A stretch of DNA of 64,000 bases. It comes from Narthecium ossifragum. Lineage: Eukaryota; Streptophyta; Magnoliopsida; Dioscoreales; Nartheciaceae. The notes beneath the pieces are model-generated. The model did no database searches. It was not told the DNA's origin and saw only the letters and a list, made by a program, of their open reading frames with translations. The stretch covers positions 25,149,434 through 25,213,433 of the forward strand of contig OY986969.1 of NCBI GenBank assembly GCA_963920575.1. Reading direction: 5' to 3'. This document shows, piece after piece, positions 49,801-61,150 of this stretch (its first letter is position 1; the number at the start of each line of letters is the position of its first letter). Both the position numbers and the translations under genes were made by a program.

Positions 49801-50560
49801 TCCCACGAACCAAAACGCCAAGATAAAGTTCCTTAAACCCATCTTGTCGTAATATATCAAATAAAAAACCTTAGATAAAACTAAAATTCATCGGGTCGTC
49901 TAAGAATGGAAGATGATCCAATAACAAGTACCGGATGTGGATTGCGGGCTAGTCGTCTCGGATTCACGGTGAGTAGCTTACCTGGAAGAGGCGGCCGAGG
50001 GACTCGAAGGCGACTTTGGCGACTGCGTCGGAGCGGTCGAGGGCGTTGGCGGCGATCCTCCCCCACCACCCGGTGACCCGGTCGAGCAGCCCCGCGTTGG
50101 CATCGCAGAGGAGCACGAGGTCGTCGCGGGCAAGCACGCACCCTAGCACCTCGGTGGTCGCATACCTGAGGTTATCCGAGGAGGAATCGAAGCAAGCCAC
50201 AATCTCCTTGGCGGCGTCGCTGAGTAGACGGGGGAGAAGGTGGGGAGGCAGGAAGGAGAACGCGTTGAGGGCGGCGGCGGCGACGTCCGGGTCTGGGAAG
50301 GCGAGGTCAGAGCGAATCGCGGCGAGGAGGGTGGGCCAGAGTTCGGGTGGGAGGCGAGTGGAGCGGAGGAGGTCGAGGGCGAGCTTCTTGCACACGGCGG
50401 AAGAGGGGGAGGCGAGGATCTCCTCGCAGGCGGCCCGGGCCACCGCCGAGACGTCCCGCCCCGCGGCGGACTGCTGGAGGGCCTGCAGGAGCGCGCCGGA
50501 CTGCCGCAACGCGTCGCTCGACCGGAGATCCGCCTGGATCTGGGCGATCAAGATGTCCAT
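43858..50560 (-). CDS. TPLATE: TPLATE, core subunit of the plant endocytic TPLATE complex
   Basis: Eight minus-strand exons: 50560-49982, 49673-49128, 48851-48255, 47572-47211, 46857-46554, 46216-46094, 45176-44724, 44349-43858. They join in frame to 1151 aa, close to the known length of about 1170-1180. The N-terminus MDILIAQIQADLRSSDALRQ and following ALLQALQQSAAGRDVS is diagnostic. The adaptin-like alpha-solenoid fills the first half. Further landmarks are FDLEGLDPLLADDPEDPLNI, GDYPFSHHKLTVQF, LSGALYFMDGSPQAVRQL, YTYEGSGFKATAAQQYG and KTWYGGFLGMMIFGASEVS. A charged EEDDEEKKKK tail precedes the C-terminus. TPLATE acts at the plasma membrane in clathrin-mediated endocytosis and at the cell plate during cytokinesis. 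All splice sites are GT-AG. The gene diverges from PDK1. Confidence 0.97.
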
Positions 50561-51005
50561 CTCGACTCAATTCCTCTTGGATCCAATGGGTGGAGATCTA
50601 GGGGATCGGAGATGGTGGGGTTTGGATCCCCTTCGTAATTCTTGGTCCCAACGAACCTTTTACTGCGAAAGAAGAAGAAGAGAGCATCGCCTATACTGCC
50701 CCGCTTAACTAAAGTAGGTTTCGATGAATGTTAGGGGTTTTTTATGTAAATAGAAGTATAGAACATACGCAAAGGTTTTTGCAAATAGGCCCTCACGTAT
50801 TGTTGTATTGCAAATAGAGCCAACACTAAGATCCGTTAACGGCCTTTCCAACTGAAACCCATCTCCCGCTATTTTGAGACATCTAATAGCTTTCGTTTAT
50901 AATACCGAAACAATTCCACCATCGTCTCCATGCCAAGCGATACCCTCTTCGTCCCAATCCCTTGTCTTCTCGTCTCGCGCGATCGATAGAAGAGGAGCCT
51001 CGAAG
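50561..51005. promoter_or_regulatory. Shared divergent promoter region of TPLATE and PDK1
   Basis: Only 445 bases separate the two start codons, including both 5' UTRs. GTTTATAATACC at about 50895 could serve as a TATA box for PDK1, with a start about 30 bases on. No TATA box is clear on the TPLATE side, but a GAAGAAGAAGAGAG pyrimidine/purine patch lies at 50668-50684. Joint regulation is inference. Confidence 0.6.
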
Positions 51006-54000
51006 ATGATGCAGAATGATGTCGGGGCGGGGCTTCGCAACGAGCAGCATCAGCATCAGAATGGCGTCGAAGAGGTCCCCCAGAGGCCCAGCATTGCCTT
51101 TAGAGCGCCGCAGGAGGGCTTCACAATCGAGGATTTCGAGCTTGGGAAGGTCTATGGTGTCGGTTCCTATTCAAAGGTCCAATCTTTTTGCATCTTATAC
51201 ATCTTTAATGACGTTTATAGAAGGATTAGGGATTCATCCCGGTTTTTTATTCCTAATATGGATAGTCTGGAGAGGGAGAAAGGCGCAAACTTATTGTGAT
51301 TGTAGTCGCAATGGAGAGGAAAGTAATTGGGGTTTACATGCCAGATGCCCCTTAGCCGATTGTATAGTTTACACGGACTTAATGGTTCGTCTTACAGATT
51401 TACAATAGATAGATCTCAAGGTTAGCTGATATACTATGCCACGGGAGACCAAGAATGACGTTCAAACTTTGGGATAATTTATACTCTGATATGATGTGCC
51501 ATGAACTGTAACGAAGGAAATGATAAGGGTGGGTCTATCGAGTTAGTAATTCCTGGGTAGCCTGGAATGTGATTAACCACGAGATCCCTGTTGGAATCCA
51601 GGTGGCAGGAATAATTGACTCCAAGGAGTAGTGTAGAAATTTGTATGTTTAATCTCTCTATTCCTAAGTAAAGACTTCGAACTTGCTGAATTTGAACATC
51701 ACATTCCCTGTCTTTGAAGTTGATTTTTTCACAAAGAAAAGGCTGAATGTATGAGAGAACAGCTGCCATGAAGGTTTTCTAGTCCTGTTGTAGTTTCTTC
51801 ATTCTTCTATTTTTTTATTGCATGGCAGTTATTCTCGAGAAAGTAAAATGTTTGGTCTTTCTTACAATACTTAGGTAGTGAGGGCGAAGAAGAAGGACAC
51901 AGGAAATGTTTATGCTCTAAAGATTATGGATAAAAAGTTTATTACCAAAGAAAACAAGGTAACTCAAGTAAAGATGGAGCGCATTGTGCTTGATCAGTTG
52001 GATCATCCTGGCATTGTCAGAATACATTTCACCTTCCAAGACATGTCCTCTCTTTGTAAGTTTTTAACGTTATATGTTTGCATGTTTTATACACTTTGAT
52101 GCCATGACTTTGAAGCAACATCTGACATCCAAGTTTTGTCACAATGGAGACATGGCACTCGAGTGCTGTGACGGTGGAGAGCTATTTGAGCACATAACAA
52201 GGGTAAAAATTTCGAGATTCCTGATCTCATAGTTCCTACAGTAAGCTAGGACATGACATTTAATGGTGTGTCAATTTCTTTGGTAGCAGAAAGGCCGCTT
52301 GTCTGAGAATGAAGCTCGCTTTTATACAGCAGAGACCATTGATGCTTTAGAATATTTACATGGCCTTGGGATAGTTCATCGGGATATAAAGGTACATGCA
52401 GGACGTGCAGTTTGATTTTATTCTGCGAAATCAATCTAACATAGTTGATGATGCCCAGCCTGAGAATTTGCTACTAACTGCTGATGGACATATCAAAATT
52501 GCCGATTTTGGTAGCGTGAAGCCATTAAAGGATAGCTCTATTAAAGTTCTTCCAAATGCATCAGGTAGGAGTAGGACTGAATCTACCATGAAGGAGCTCT
52601 TAAGCAAAACTGGTCAACTGATGGTTTATTCTTTTCCTCATGCATGCTGTTCTCAGATGAAAAAACTTCTGCATTTGCCGGGACAGCTGATTATGTCCCT
52701 CCAGAAGTTCTCAATTCCTCTCCAGCAACTATTGGGTAAGGCACTCGTGGATCCCTGCATCCAAATGGTACACACATGCCTCTAAAGGAAGGCATGCAAT
52801 GCAGATGTTCCAATTTTATTACCAGACAAATCATGCCCTGCTTTTCTTCCCCTTCCTTTCAAATCCTACACATGATGTACACCTAAGATAGACCTTTTTG
52901 GTGTGTTGCGTGCTTAATCTGATTAATGTTAGTAGATTGCACAGACGAATGATATGCTATCATTTGAAAATGGTAATATATTTTCACCTATGTATCCTTG
53001 AAATGCACTTCAACATTTGTCCTATTATTACCTACCTTAATCTGAAATTTAATTGTGTAATCAGAAATGACCTCTGGGCACTTGGCTGCACCTTATATCA
53101 GATGCTTTCTGGAGTTTCACCTTTTAAAGATGCTAGTGACTGGCTTATTTTTGAGAGAATAGCAGCCAAAGACCTCAGTTTTCCAGACTATTTTTCAGAT
53201 GAAGCGATTGATCTTATTGATAAATTATTGGTAAGTTATTATCCGGTAAACTCCTCTCTTATGATTTTTTGTTTGTTAGAAGTCGACAATTTATGGTCTA
53301 CTTTTTTTTTAATTAACCTCTCTTTATCTGCATGTCTTTGTTTGTACCCACTTACTTTTTTGAGCATACCCTACTTTCATTTTTTATATCTAGCAAATGA
53401 ACTGTATTTAAATTTACCAGGCATTATAGAACAAGATCAAGACCCATTGTTGGCTAGAAAGTTTTCTTTTCTGTCAGATTTCTTATTGGCTGTTTATTCT
53501 GGCTTGTTTGCATGTGCTTATTGTATTTAGTTCTCTGCGAAATCTGAACAAGGACACTGGAATGTTATCAAATCTTTTTCCTTCTCTTTTACATAATAGG
53601 TCTCCGATTTGTCAGCTTCAATGATTCCTGTGCTTTCTTTTTATCTCGGCACTATTAACGAACCTCTAGAGCGTTTTTTGTTTGCTTTGACCTGCCAACT
53701 TGGTTTAAATTGTGTGATTTTACAAGGACTTTATTCTACGGCTGCAAAAATTTTGGATGAGCATGCAGCTCTGCTGAAGTATATTTACATTTACTTTTCT
53801 AAGCTCTTGTATCTGATCCTGATGTTATCATATATGCAGGATGCAGATCCCAGCCAAAGGCTGGGTGCTGGACTTGGTGGTTATGCTGCTCTGAAAATGC
53901 ATCCCTTTTTTAAGAGAACTAACTGGGGCAACTTGCGAAAAGATTCACCACCAGGCGTTGCTTGTTCAAATGTACTATTTTTGTGTGAACGCGAACCTTT

Positions 54001-55419
54001 TTGGTGAATAGAACATGTCTAGTTTAGTGGTCCCAAATAGCTTATTTGAACTTTGTCTCAGGCTAGTGAGGATGATGGTGCCCGGGATTCTTCATGTACC
54101 GGAGATGGATCAACCCCTAAACATGCCCATCTTGATCGATGTAGTTGGTCCACATCATCTTCTGATGCACAATCTAGTATATCGAGGGTTTCTTCGATCG
54201 ACTCTTTTGACTCTAAATGGTATCGATGAAGACCCATCAGTCTGGACTCATTATCTTTCATGTTGCCCTACCATCTTTATTGTCATAATGTGCCATGACT
54301 CGTCTCAATTTGAATCTAGTGGTTGTTCGACTTTAGGGCAACTGAAGCAAGAGAGTGACGATTCTTTAATCCCGGGACTGGTTTTCTTGTGAAATGTTTG
54401 TGATTTCATTCTCTAGATCAATAAGTTGCACTGAATCGTCAGCATATTATTAAGATCCGGTTCTGTTGTACAAACCATAGGAAAAGAGATGATCGTACAT
54501 CCGATGTCCTGCTCATGCATACATTTACAATTTAAGCGTTGCATATAAGGTGGATTATGTGTACCTCCAACGCGTTACATAGTGAATCCTACTTGCTTTA
54601 TTCTGTTTATTCTTCTCCTTGCTTTTGGCATCTATTTACATAGTGAATCCTTCTTGCTTTATTCTGTTTATTCTTCTCCTTGCTTGTGGCATCTATTATA
54701 TCATTGGGATCATCTTTTTCACCTTACAACTTCAACATGTTGGGCACTTATCTCTTATGAAATTGCTGGCAATGTACATTTTCTTGGATGACCCTCCACT
54801 TAAACTTGCATATGGTTGGATATTGTTCAAATATAACATGGGAGGCCTTTACCTGGATAATCTGTTGTTATGCTGTTCAGGGTTCACATGAAATTATTGA
54901 TAAGGGGCATCTTTCGGCAAATGCATATATTTAGCTCGTGACTTATTTTCCAACATGTTCCAATTGTTTCTCTGATGCATCACAAGTTACAAATTTTGCT
55001 TATATATCTCTATTTTTTCAAATTGCAGGCAACAGTTTCTTGAACCTGGAGAGGCTGTTCTTATGGGTTCAAAGTTGAAGAAAATCTACACGATAACAAG
55101 CAAGAAAGTGCAACTCATCCTCACTGACAGAGCAAAACTGATTTATGTGGACCACTCTAAGGTGGCCAAAGGAAGGGTACTCTCGTCGAACAGCCCACAT
55201 GACCTTAATGTTCAAGTCGTAAATGCCTCGCATTTCAAGATTTGCTTAGTATGTTTTCTGACTTACTCCCTTGCTGTTTGCTATAATTGATCCATTTTTT
55301 CACTGAACTCTTTTTTCCCTGGGGAAAAAAATCAGCCAAATAAGGTGATGACATTAGAAGACTCAAAACAACAAGCGTGGCAATGGAAGAAAGCGGTCGA
55401 GGGCCTTCAGAAGCACTGA
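51006..55419 (+). CDS. PDK1: 3-phosphoinositide-dependent protein kinase 1 (PDK1)
   Basis: Eleven + strand exons: 51006-51176, 51875-52055, 52150-52202, 52290-52391, 52459-52564, 52657-52735, 53065-53230, 53840-53971, 54062-54219, 55029-55248, 55336-55419. They join in frame to 483 aa. Kinase landmarks: glycine loop [12 protein letters not shown] with Lys73, [24 protein letters not shown] with Asp167, DFG at 185-187, GTADYVPPE and [20 protein letters not shown] linker with [14 protein letters not shown] leads to a C-terminal PH-type domain (about 383-483, [25 protein letters not shown]). PDK1 phosphorylates the activation loop of AGC kinases at membranes rich in phosphoinositides or phosphatidic acid. 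Oddities: the residue just before FAGT in the activation loop is Ala210, where homologs carry Ser or Thr; exon 3 uses a plain GAG|AC acceptor. The first of two adjacent ATGs was chosen as start. Confidence 0.95.
54577..54700. repeat. 61-bp tandem duplication in a PDK1 intron
   Basis: ACATAGTGAATCCTACTTGC then TTTATTCTGTTTATTCTTCT then CCTTGCTTTTGGCATCTATT occurs twice head to tail, with a few mismatches. It lies wholly in the intron before the PH-domain exon. Confidence 0.85.
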
Positions 55420-56031
55420 TTTAACATCTTTCTTTCGACTCAACAACGGTGCCTACAGATTCTTGACAGTAAGGAAGAGTCAAAATCGGCTCATGCTGAA
55501 TGGAACTAAACTCTGAAACAGAGAATGGAACAACAGCTCTGAGATGGTAAAGTGATCTCCTCTGCAACAAGTAGTCTTTGAGTTCTTAACCTCCTCAGCA
55601 AACAAAGAATGCAGATTTAGTGTCGCCAAGATATGCTTTAGAGCAATGACTTTTCAGGTACTAGTGTTTTGATTCGAAGGCGTAAATGATAGCTGGTAAA
55701 CGGCACAAAAGTGAAGGCTGTTGATAAGAAACTTGAACTTATTTGTTCATGTAGATGTAATATGTCATAGTTTTACTTTCCCCCCTTCGATTTGAGAATT
55801 TTGTTGATCAGTTTGTCATGGCAAACGCAGACAAGGGCCCAACATTTGTTTTGCCTTGTAAAATGACAAGTAAATTAAAGACACCACGTGGCTTTACAAA
55901 TTTGTGCTTATATAGAACCTATCTGGTGTGCATTCCAGAAAGCGTATGACCATATACAGTAGCTTGCGTTTCATAAATTGGTATATAAAAAGATTACTGA
56001 TTCCTATTACATGAGCTGTACTGGAAGGATA
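55420..56031. other. Convergent 3' regions of PDK1 and the NPF gene
   Basis: 612 bases between two stop codons on opposite strands. It must hold both 3' UTRs. AAATTAAAG-type AT-rich stretches at 55860-55880 could serve polyadenylation; nothing else seen. Confidence 0.5.
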
Positions 56032-59000
56032 TCACACAGGAGTATCAGCTTTCTTCTTGTAAACATAAAACCGCGCAAAGTACAGGTACAAGACCATCTC
56101 TGCAGCGCTGAGCCCGGCAAGAAGCCAATAGAAGTAATCAAGATGCGCACGGTTGAGATTGTTGTTGAACCAGCTCTCCCCGCTCTGGCCGGTTGCTTTA
56201 TCGATCACCGACACAAGGAACCCGCTGATGAAGCTCCCGATGCCGAAGATGCTCAGGTAGAGTGCGAGACCGAGGCTTCGAAGGGCATCAGGCACTTGAT
56301 CATAGAAGAACTCTTGCAGGCCGACCATGGTGAAGACATCAGAAATTCCATATAGAACATACTGAGGAACCATCCACCAGATGCTCATCGGAATGGTAGC
56401 CTGTGGCAAATCCACCAGTCCATAATCTCTAGCTGTTTGGAGCCTCTTAATCTCTACCAGAGCAGCAAACACCATGGAGATGATAGAAAGGACCATTCCG
56501 GTACCGATTCTCTGAAGCATGGTGATGCCGGACGGCAAACCAGAGAACTTTCTGGCTACCGGCACAATAATACGATCATAGATAGGAAGGAAGGCAACAA
56601 CGGCGATACTTATAAAGGTCTGTAGTGTTGCAGGTGGCACTTGAAAGCTGGAGCCCATTCTCCTGTCCATGGTGCTGCCTTGCTTTGTAAACAAAGTTGT
56701 AGACTGGGCGAACACAACACCATATATCAAGCAAGTTGCCCATATTGGAAACAGTCTAAGCACTCCCTTAGCTTCCTCTATCTGCACACTGGCGTCTTCA
56801 CTACCCTTATCATCTAAAACCCTGCAAAACACCTTAAACATCAGCAATCCTACATGCATGAGAACAAACTATGATCAAAACAAACCATGGATATATACAG
56901 TACTCACTTAGGTTGATCGCTTCTTGAACTTCTAAACATCATTATGCCAAAGGATTTGCCGATCCGGACGAATGGGCTCTCATCCCTGAGACTATAGTAC
57001 CGATAAGTCCTGGTGCCAAGCAAGAAGATGATGAGTGCCAGCAACATGCTGGCGGACGGAATGCCAAAGCCGAGGCCCCAACCGACATTGTCTTGCACAT
57101 AGTTGATGAGAGAGATCGTAACAACAGTGCCCATGCACATACCAAAGTACCACCAGTTGAAGAAGGAGCCCTTGGCCTTGCATTCCTCTGGATCATTCTG
57201 ATCGAACTGGTCAGCGCCAAATGCCTGAGTGCAAGGCTTATGGCCACTTTGTGCGAATGCAACCAGGTACAGGGAGAAGTAGAATGCTATGACTTGGAAC
57301 TGAGTAGGTGGGCATGCAGTGGATTCGGAGGAGATGTTGCTGCATGTGTGTGGATGGATGGATGGCAGCACTGAAGACAGCGTCAAGAGGAGCAGTCCCT
57401 GGATTGGCCTCAATAGATTCAAGTTAATATACCTGATACTTAGTTCAGACATGTTTATAATGTTTCTAGTTACACCTGGTTAGTTTATTCTAAGACAGTC
57501 ACAGCCTGCACATGTTAGTGCGGTGTGAATGCATGTGAATCTGGACATGAGGTTGATTGGATCACATGCATAAATAAATATAACAAAACCATCATTAAAC
57601 TATCAAGAGGGTAGGAGAGGAAGATGCCATGCCATTCATATCTTTCCTTCTAGATCTATTGGGTAATGTAAAGGCTGATTCTTTGTTGTAGATCCAGGAC
57701 CTATAGACAGATGGTAATTTTTTCTAAGTAGATTTAGGGTTTAATATAGATTAAGAAAGTTATTGAATCATTCTCTCCCATCATCTATTTGCCTATTTGA
57801 TTTAAGCCGAGGCCACGTGGATTGCTTGCATATATTTGATGCATAGACTCCGTCAGGCCCCTTGTTTGCGTCTTTAGTTCTTTGTATCATGACTAAGTAC
57901 AAGTATCAGGCGTTGATGCATCAGACAATCTAACGTTATAAGAGGCAAAGAAAACACGACACTGAAAAAGAGCTCGAAAGGATTTATATTTGTAGTTAAT
58001 TGGTGTTTATATCAAATGAGTGAAACTTATTGACCGGTACATCACCATCATTAGATTTAAGGTCTAAACACTATTTTACGTCAATTATGATCAGTTATAG
58101 TTGGTTATGCATTTCTGATGACATTTTTGCCCCTCTAACGAACCAAACCATAACCCCAACTCTAACACCATCGTCCGCCTCCCTCTCCCCCTCCTCTCGT
58201 CCCCCTCCCTCGGGGCCACCACCGCTGCCAGCCTGGCCTCCGACAACAACGCCAGCATCGCCAAGCTCCTCCGTCGCCATCACCACTTCCCTAAGCTCCT
58301 CCGTCGCCATCACCACTTCCCTAAGCTCCTCCGTCGTCATCACCACTTTCCTCCTCTCCTTCACCATTGCTTGCCAACCCTTCCGACCATGGACGCCGCC
58401 AACCTCCACCAGCCACTTCGCCAAGCTTTGCCAGAGCGCACCGCCCTAGCCAGCCACGCACAAGCCAGCACTACCGCGGCTCTCCGTAGCCCGAATCCTC
58501 TTCAATGTCCGCCACTGTCACATCATACATCATATCCTCTTCTCTGTTGTTGCCGCCATCTTCTCCTTTGTCGTTGCCGCCTGGATCCTCTTCTCCGTCG
58601 TCCTCCTGCTCACGGCTCGTCTTCTCCACGAGCTACAACACCGCCCTCTCAACTCCATCGTCTTCGACCTTTCGGGTCCCTTCCGACCTTGGATCCATGT
58701 ACCCAAGACCCTACCGGTCCTTCCCGACTCCCTTCCGGCGAGAACTGGTAGCCGGCTTCCTTCCCCGTTTTCTCTTTTCTCTTTTCTGCTCGGAGCTCCA
58801 ATGGTTGGCGTCACCGGTGACTGCGCATGTCTAGAGCGCCGAGCAGCACAACCAGGATGTCAACTCCCTTGGGTTGATCTCCGCCAGGAAGATCGCTGAG
58901 GTCTTGAAGCTAATGATGGCGACGAACATGACGAGGACGCGCATGTTCAGTTTTCTCTTTTCTCTTTTTTCTTTGCTTCATGCAGCTCCTCTTGAACTCT

Positions 59001-60271
59001 TGATGAAGTCGTCGACCCCGGCGTCCACCTCCTCCTCGACACTGGCCCTCGTGGTGGTCGCGCAGCAGACGATCTCCGTGTCCTCAAAGTGGGCAAAGGC
59101 CGACTTGGCGCTAGCCAACTTCTTGATCCTTCACATTAGCTTCCCCAACATCCCCCCCGTCGTGGGTTGTGTGTATGACCGGCTCCACTCAAAATTGTGG
59201 GGGTGGTCTTGCCCTCATCCACGAGGAGCGGTTCTGACCAGAGGGAGCTGAGGCCTATGACTTGCTGGCGTCGGCGGTAGCGTGATGACCTGAGCCGGAA
59301 GAGGAGGACAAGCGCGGCGAAGGATAGCGAGAGGAGGAGCACCGCAACAGAGAGGAAAGTGGCGGCTGCATCCAGCAACATCTCCTGTGATGGCGGTCTC
59401 ATCTCATCTCAACGTACCATTTTGTCCACCGTGCTTGCACTCCTTGGCGGCGAAGTGGAAATCCGGCCCCGACCACGCCAATGATGATGGGCGGGCAACG
59501 ACGGCGACGTGATCGAGGAATAGGAGAATGGCGTCGGAGTGAAGGGATGGAGAGCGATGTCGGTTGTGAGAGGGGGGGGGGGCATATGTGTCTTTTGAAG
59601 TCTTAAATGGTGTTATCGCCCCAAATTTTATGATTAGTGTTTTTTTAACATGATAAGTCCATTTTATGATGTTGGCGCCCCTTCCCCTTTTATTTGACGG
59701 TGGGGCTGAGAGAGAGCTAGGCAAAGAAAACACCGTATAGTGAAAAAGAACCAAAATGATTTATATTTGACGATGGATGAGAGAGAGAGTCTGTGTGTGT
59801 TAGCGGAGAGAGAACAATGAAGTTAGTGGAGTTAGCAAGTACGTAACTGAAGAATACTATGCCAAGTGGCACGGCCCGCACTAGCCAATCTATCTTATAA
59901 AGTAACTAGGTGGGCCCCGTGCCACATGGCACGGGTAACCACCCACCCCCACTGCCCCTCTTCTCTCTATGACTCAGCTGCCACGTGTCCCCCTCTCTCC
60001 TCCTCTCTCTATAACTCATCTGTCACGTGTGAGAAAATATATGAATCAGATTATGAGTCATAAAACTTGATCTTAATATATATATATATATATATCATCC
60101 TCATATGAGGTTATGGTTATAAGTGAAACTTTTGTTGTCCTACGTGGCGGGAGAATGTCCTATGTTGAGCCTATGTGACTTGATAATCCTAGGTTTAGTG
60201 GGAGAGAGTTATTGATTGGTTATTAGGGTGGGGTTGATGGTTACACTGACATGTGACGGGGGCACAATTAG

Positions 60272-60303
<32 letters not shown>

Positions 60304-61150
60304 TTATGACGTGACATTCGAGTTATGATATGGTGTCTAAGTCATATGCACACGTGGCAAATAGGGGGAGAGAGAAGGAGTAGTCACGGGGTGATTAGAA
60401 GAGAGAAAGATCAGGAATAGTAGTGATGGTGGTAACCCGTGTCAAGTTATAACCCGTGTCAGATGATACGGGCCCACCCAGTCTTATAAAAGACCAAAGG
60501 ATGGTAAGTTTTAATATAAGGGTGGAAATGCTTTCGATCCAAAGACAGAACAATCACCCCCAACACTAATCTAAATTAATCTTTGCCAATCAAGGAGTTA
60601 AAAGAAGCTGGGCAATACTTAGCAGGTTTGCTTCACCAGGTGTCAACCCCCGATTGGTAGAATGTGTGTGTGAAGCAACTACTGGGATAGTTCAACAGAA
60701 GGGCGGAGAAGGGGATGGAGCGAACCAGGATATAGATGAGAGAGGCGATGATGATGGTCCGGTAACGCCCCAAGTACGAATCCGCAATAAACGCGCCGAG
60801 GAGCGGCAGCATCGACGAGACTCCCGACCACGCGTTCACCGCCGCCGCCGCAGTCGCCGTGGGCTGCCTGAGCGGCCCCGTGAGGTATGTGATCAGGTTC
60901 GATAGCACCCCGTAGTACGCGAACCTCTCCGCGATCTCCACTCCTAAATAAGCAAGCCACCGGATCAACGAATGGGAGCGATGGATCGACGAGGAAATTA
61001 GAATGTTTAATGGGTGGAGACTACTATACCTATGATGAAGAGGGCGGAGGTCCAGCCGCCGGTGGCCGATCTGGAAACAGGGCGGCCACGGTAGTCGACC
61101 AAGCCGTCCACGACGTCGGCGGGCTGCCGCAAGAGGGGGTCGGAGGCCAT
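56032..61150 (-). CDS. NRT1/PTR family (NPF/POT) proton-coupled transporter
   Basis: Four minus-strand exons: 61150-61030, 60943-60726, 57398-56908, 56821-56032. They join in frame to 539 aa, slightly shorter than the usual 560-600. The proton-coupling motif ExxER is present (E43-I-A-E-R47, [13 protein letters not shown]). The family signature follows: [50 protein letters not shown]-terminal half: [38 protein letters not shown] and [20 protein letters not shown]. About twelve membrane spans are expected. NPF proteins import nitrate, peptides, hormones or glucosinolates with protons; the substrate cannot be told from sequence. The motif set recalls the NPF5 subgroup, which is a guess. The 3.3-kb second intron is loaded with foreign sequence. 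An ordinary ATG (MASDPLLRQ) starts the protein. Confidence 0.94.
58264..58353. repeat. Three tandem 30-bp units
   Basis: AAGCTCCTCCGTCGCCATCA then CCACTTCCCT is repeated three times, the last copy with small changes. It lies in the large NPF intron within a GC-rich, TCC/GCC-rich stretch (58150-58750). Open frames here have simple repetitive composition and no recognised domain. Confidence 0.85.
58978..59402 (-). pseudogene. Gene fragment resembling a DUF761-type protein, captured in the NPF intron
   Basis: On the minus strand an ATG-started frame at 59402 gives a hydrophobic N-terminus ([20 protein letters not shown] then [20 protein letters not shown]). After a frame change near 59135, another frame reads [40 protein letters not shown] and stop (58978). 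A conserved EVD...DFI ending after a variable region is the look of DUF761 proteins. The frame break and intronic place point to a dead or captured copy, and similar GC-rich sequence continues to 58150. Family assignment is tentative. Confidence 0.4.
59403..59904. other. NPF intron sequence, no gene recognised
   Basis: A GC-rich start, a G10 run near 59573-59582, then AT-rich sequence with GAGAGAGAGAGTC and GTGTGTGT simple repeats at 59780-59800. No coding sequence supported. Confidence 0.4.
59905..60482. mobile_element. Inverted-repeat element with ACTRGGTGGGCCC ends
   Basis: The left end is ACTAGGTGGGCCCCGTGCCA then CATGGCACGGGTAACCACC. The reverse complement of the right end is ACTGGGTGGGCCCGTATCAT then CTGACACGGGTTA and onward to GGTTACCACC. 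Both flanks read CTTATAAA directly outside or within 3 bases (59894-59901 and 60483-60490), a likely target duplication. The interior holds two (TA)n runs (60078-60093; 60274-60298) and no ORF. It sits inside the NPF intron. Confidence 0.7.

Noticed and set aside
51950..51970. GTAACT after GAAAACAAG in PDK1 as a splice donor
   Set aside because: Reading through gives [18 protein letters not shown], the expected kinase sequence, in frame.
58030..58751. Serine/proline-rich open frames in the NPF intron
   Set aside because: Simple TCC/GCC-rich sequence with 30-bp repeats; no domain and no splice structure.
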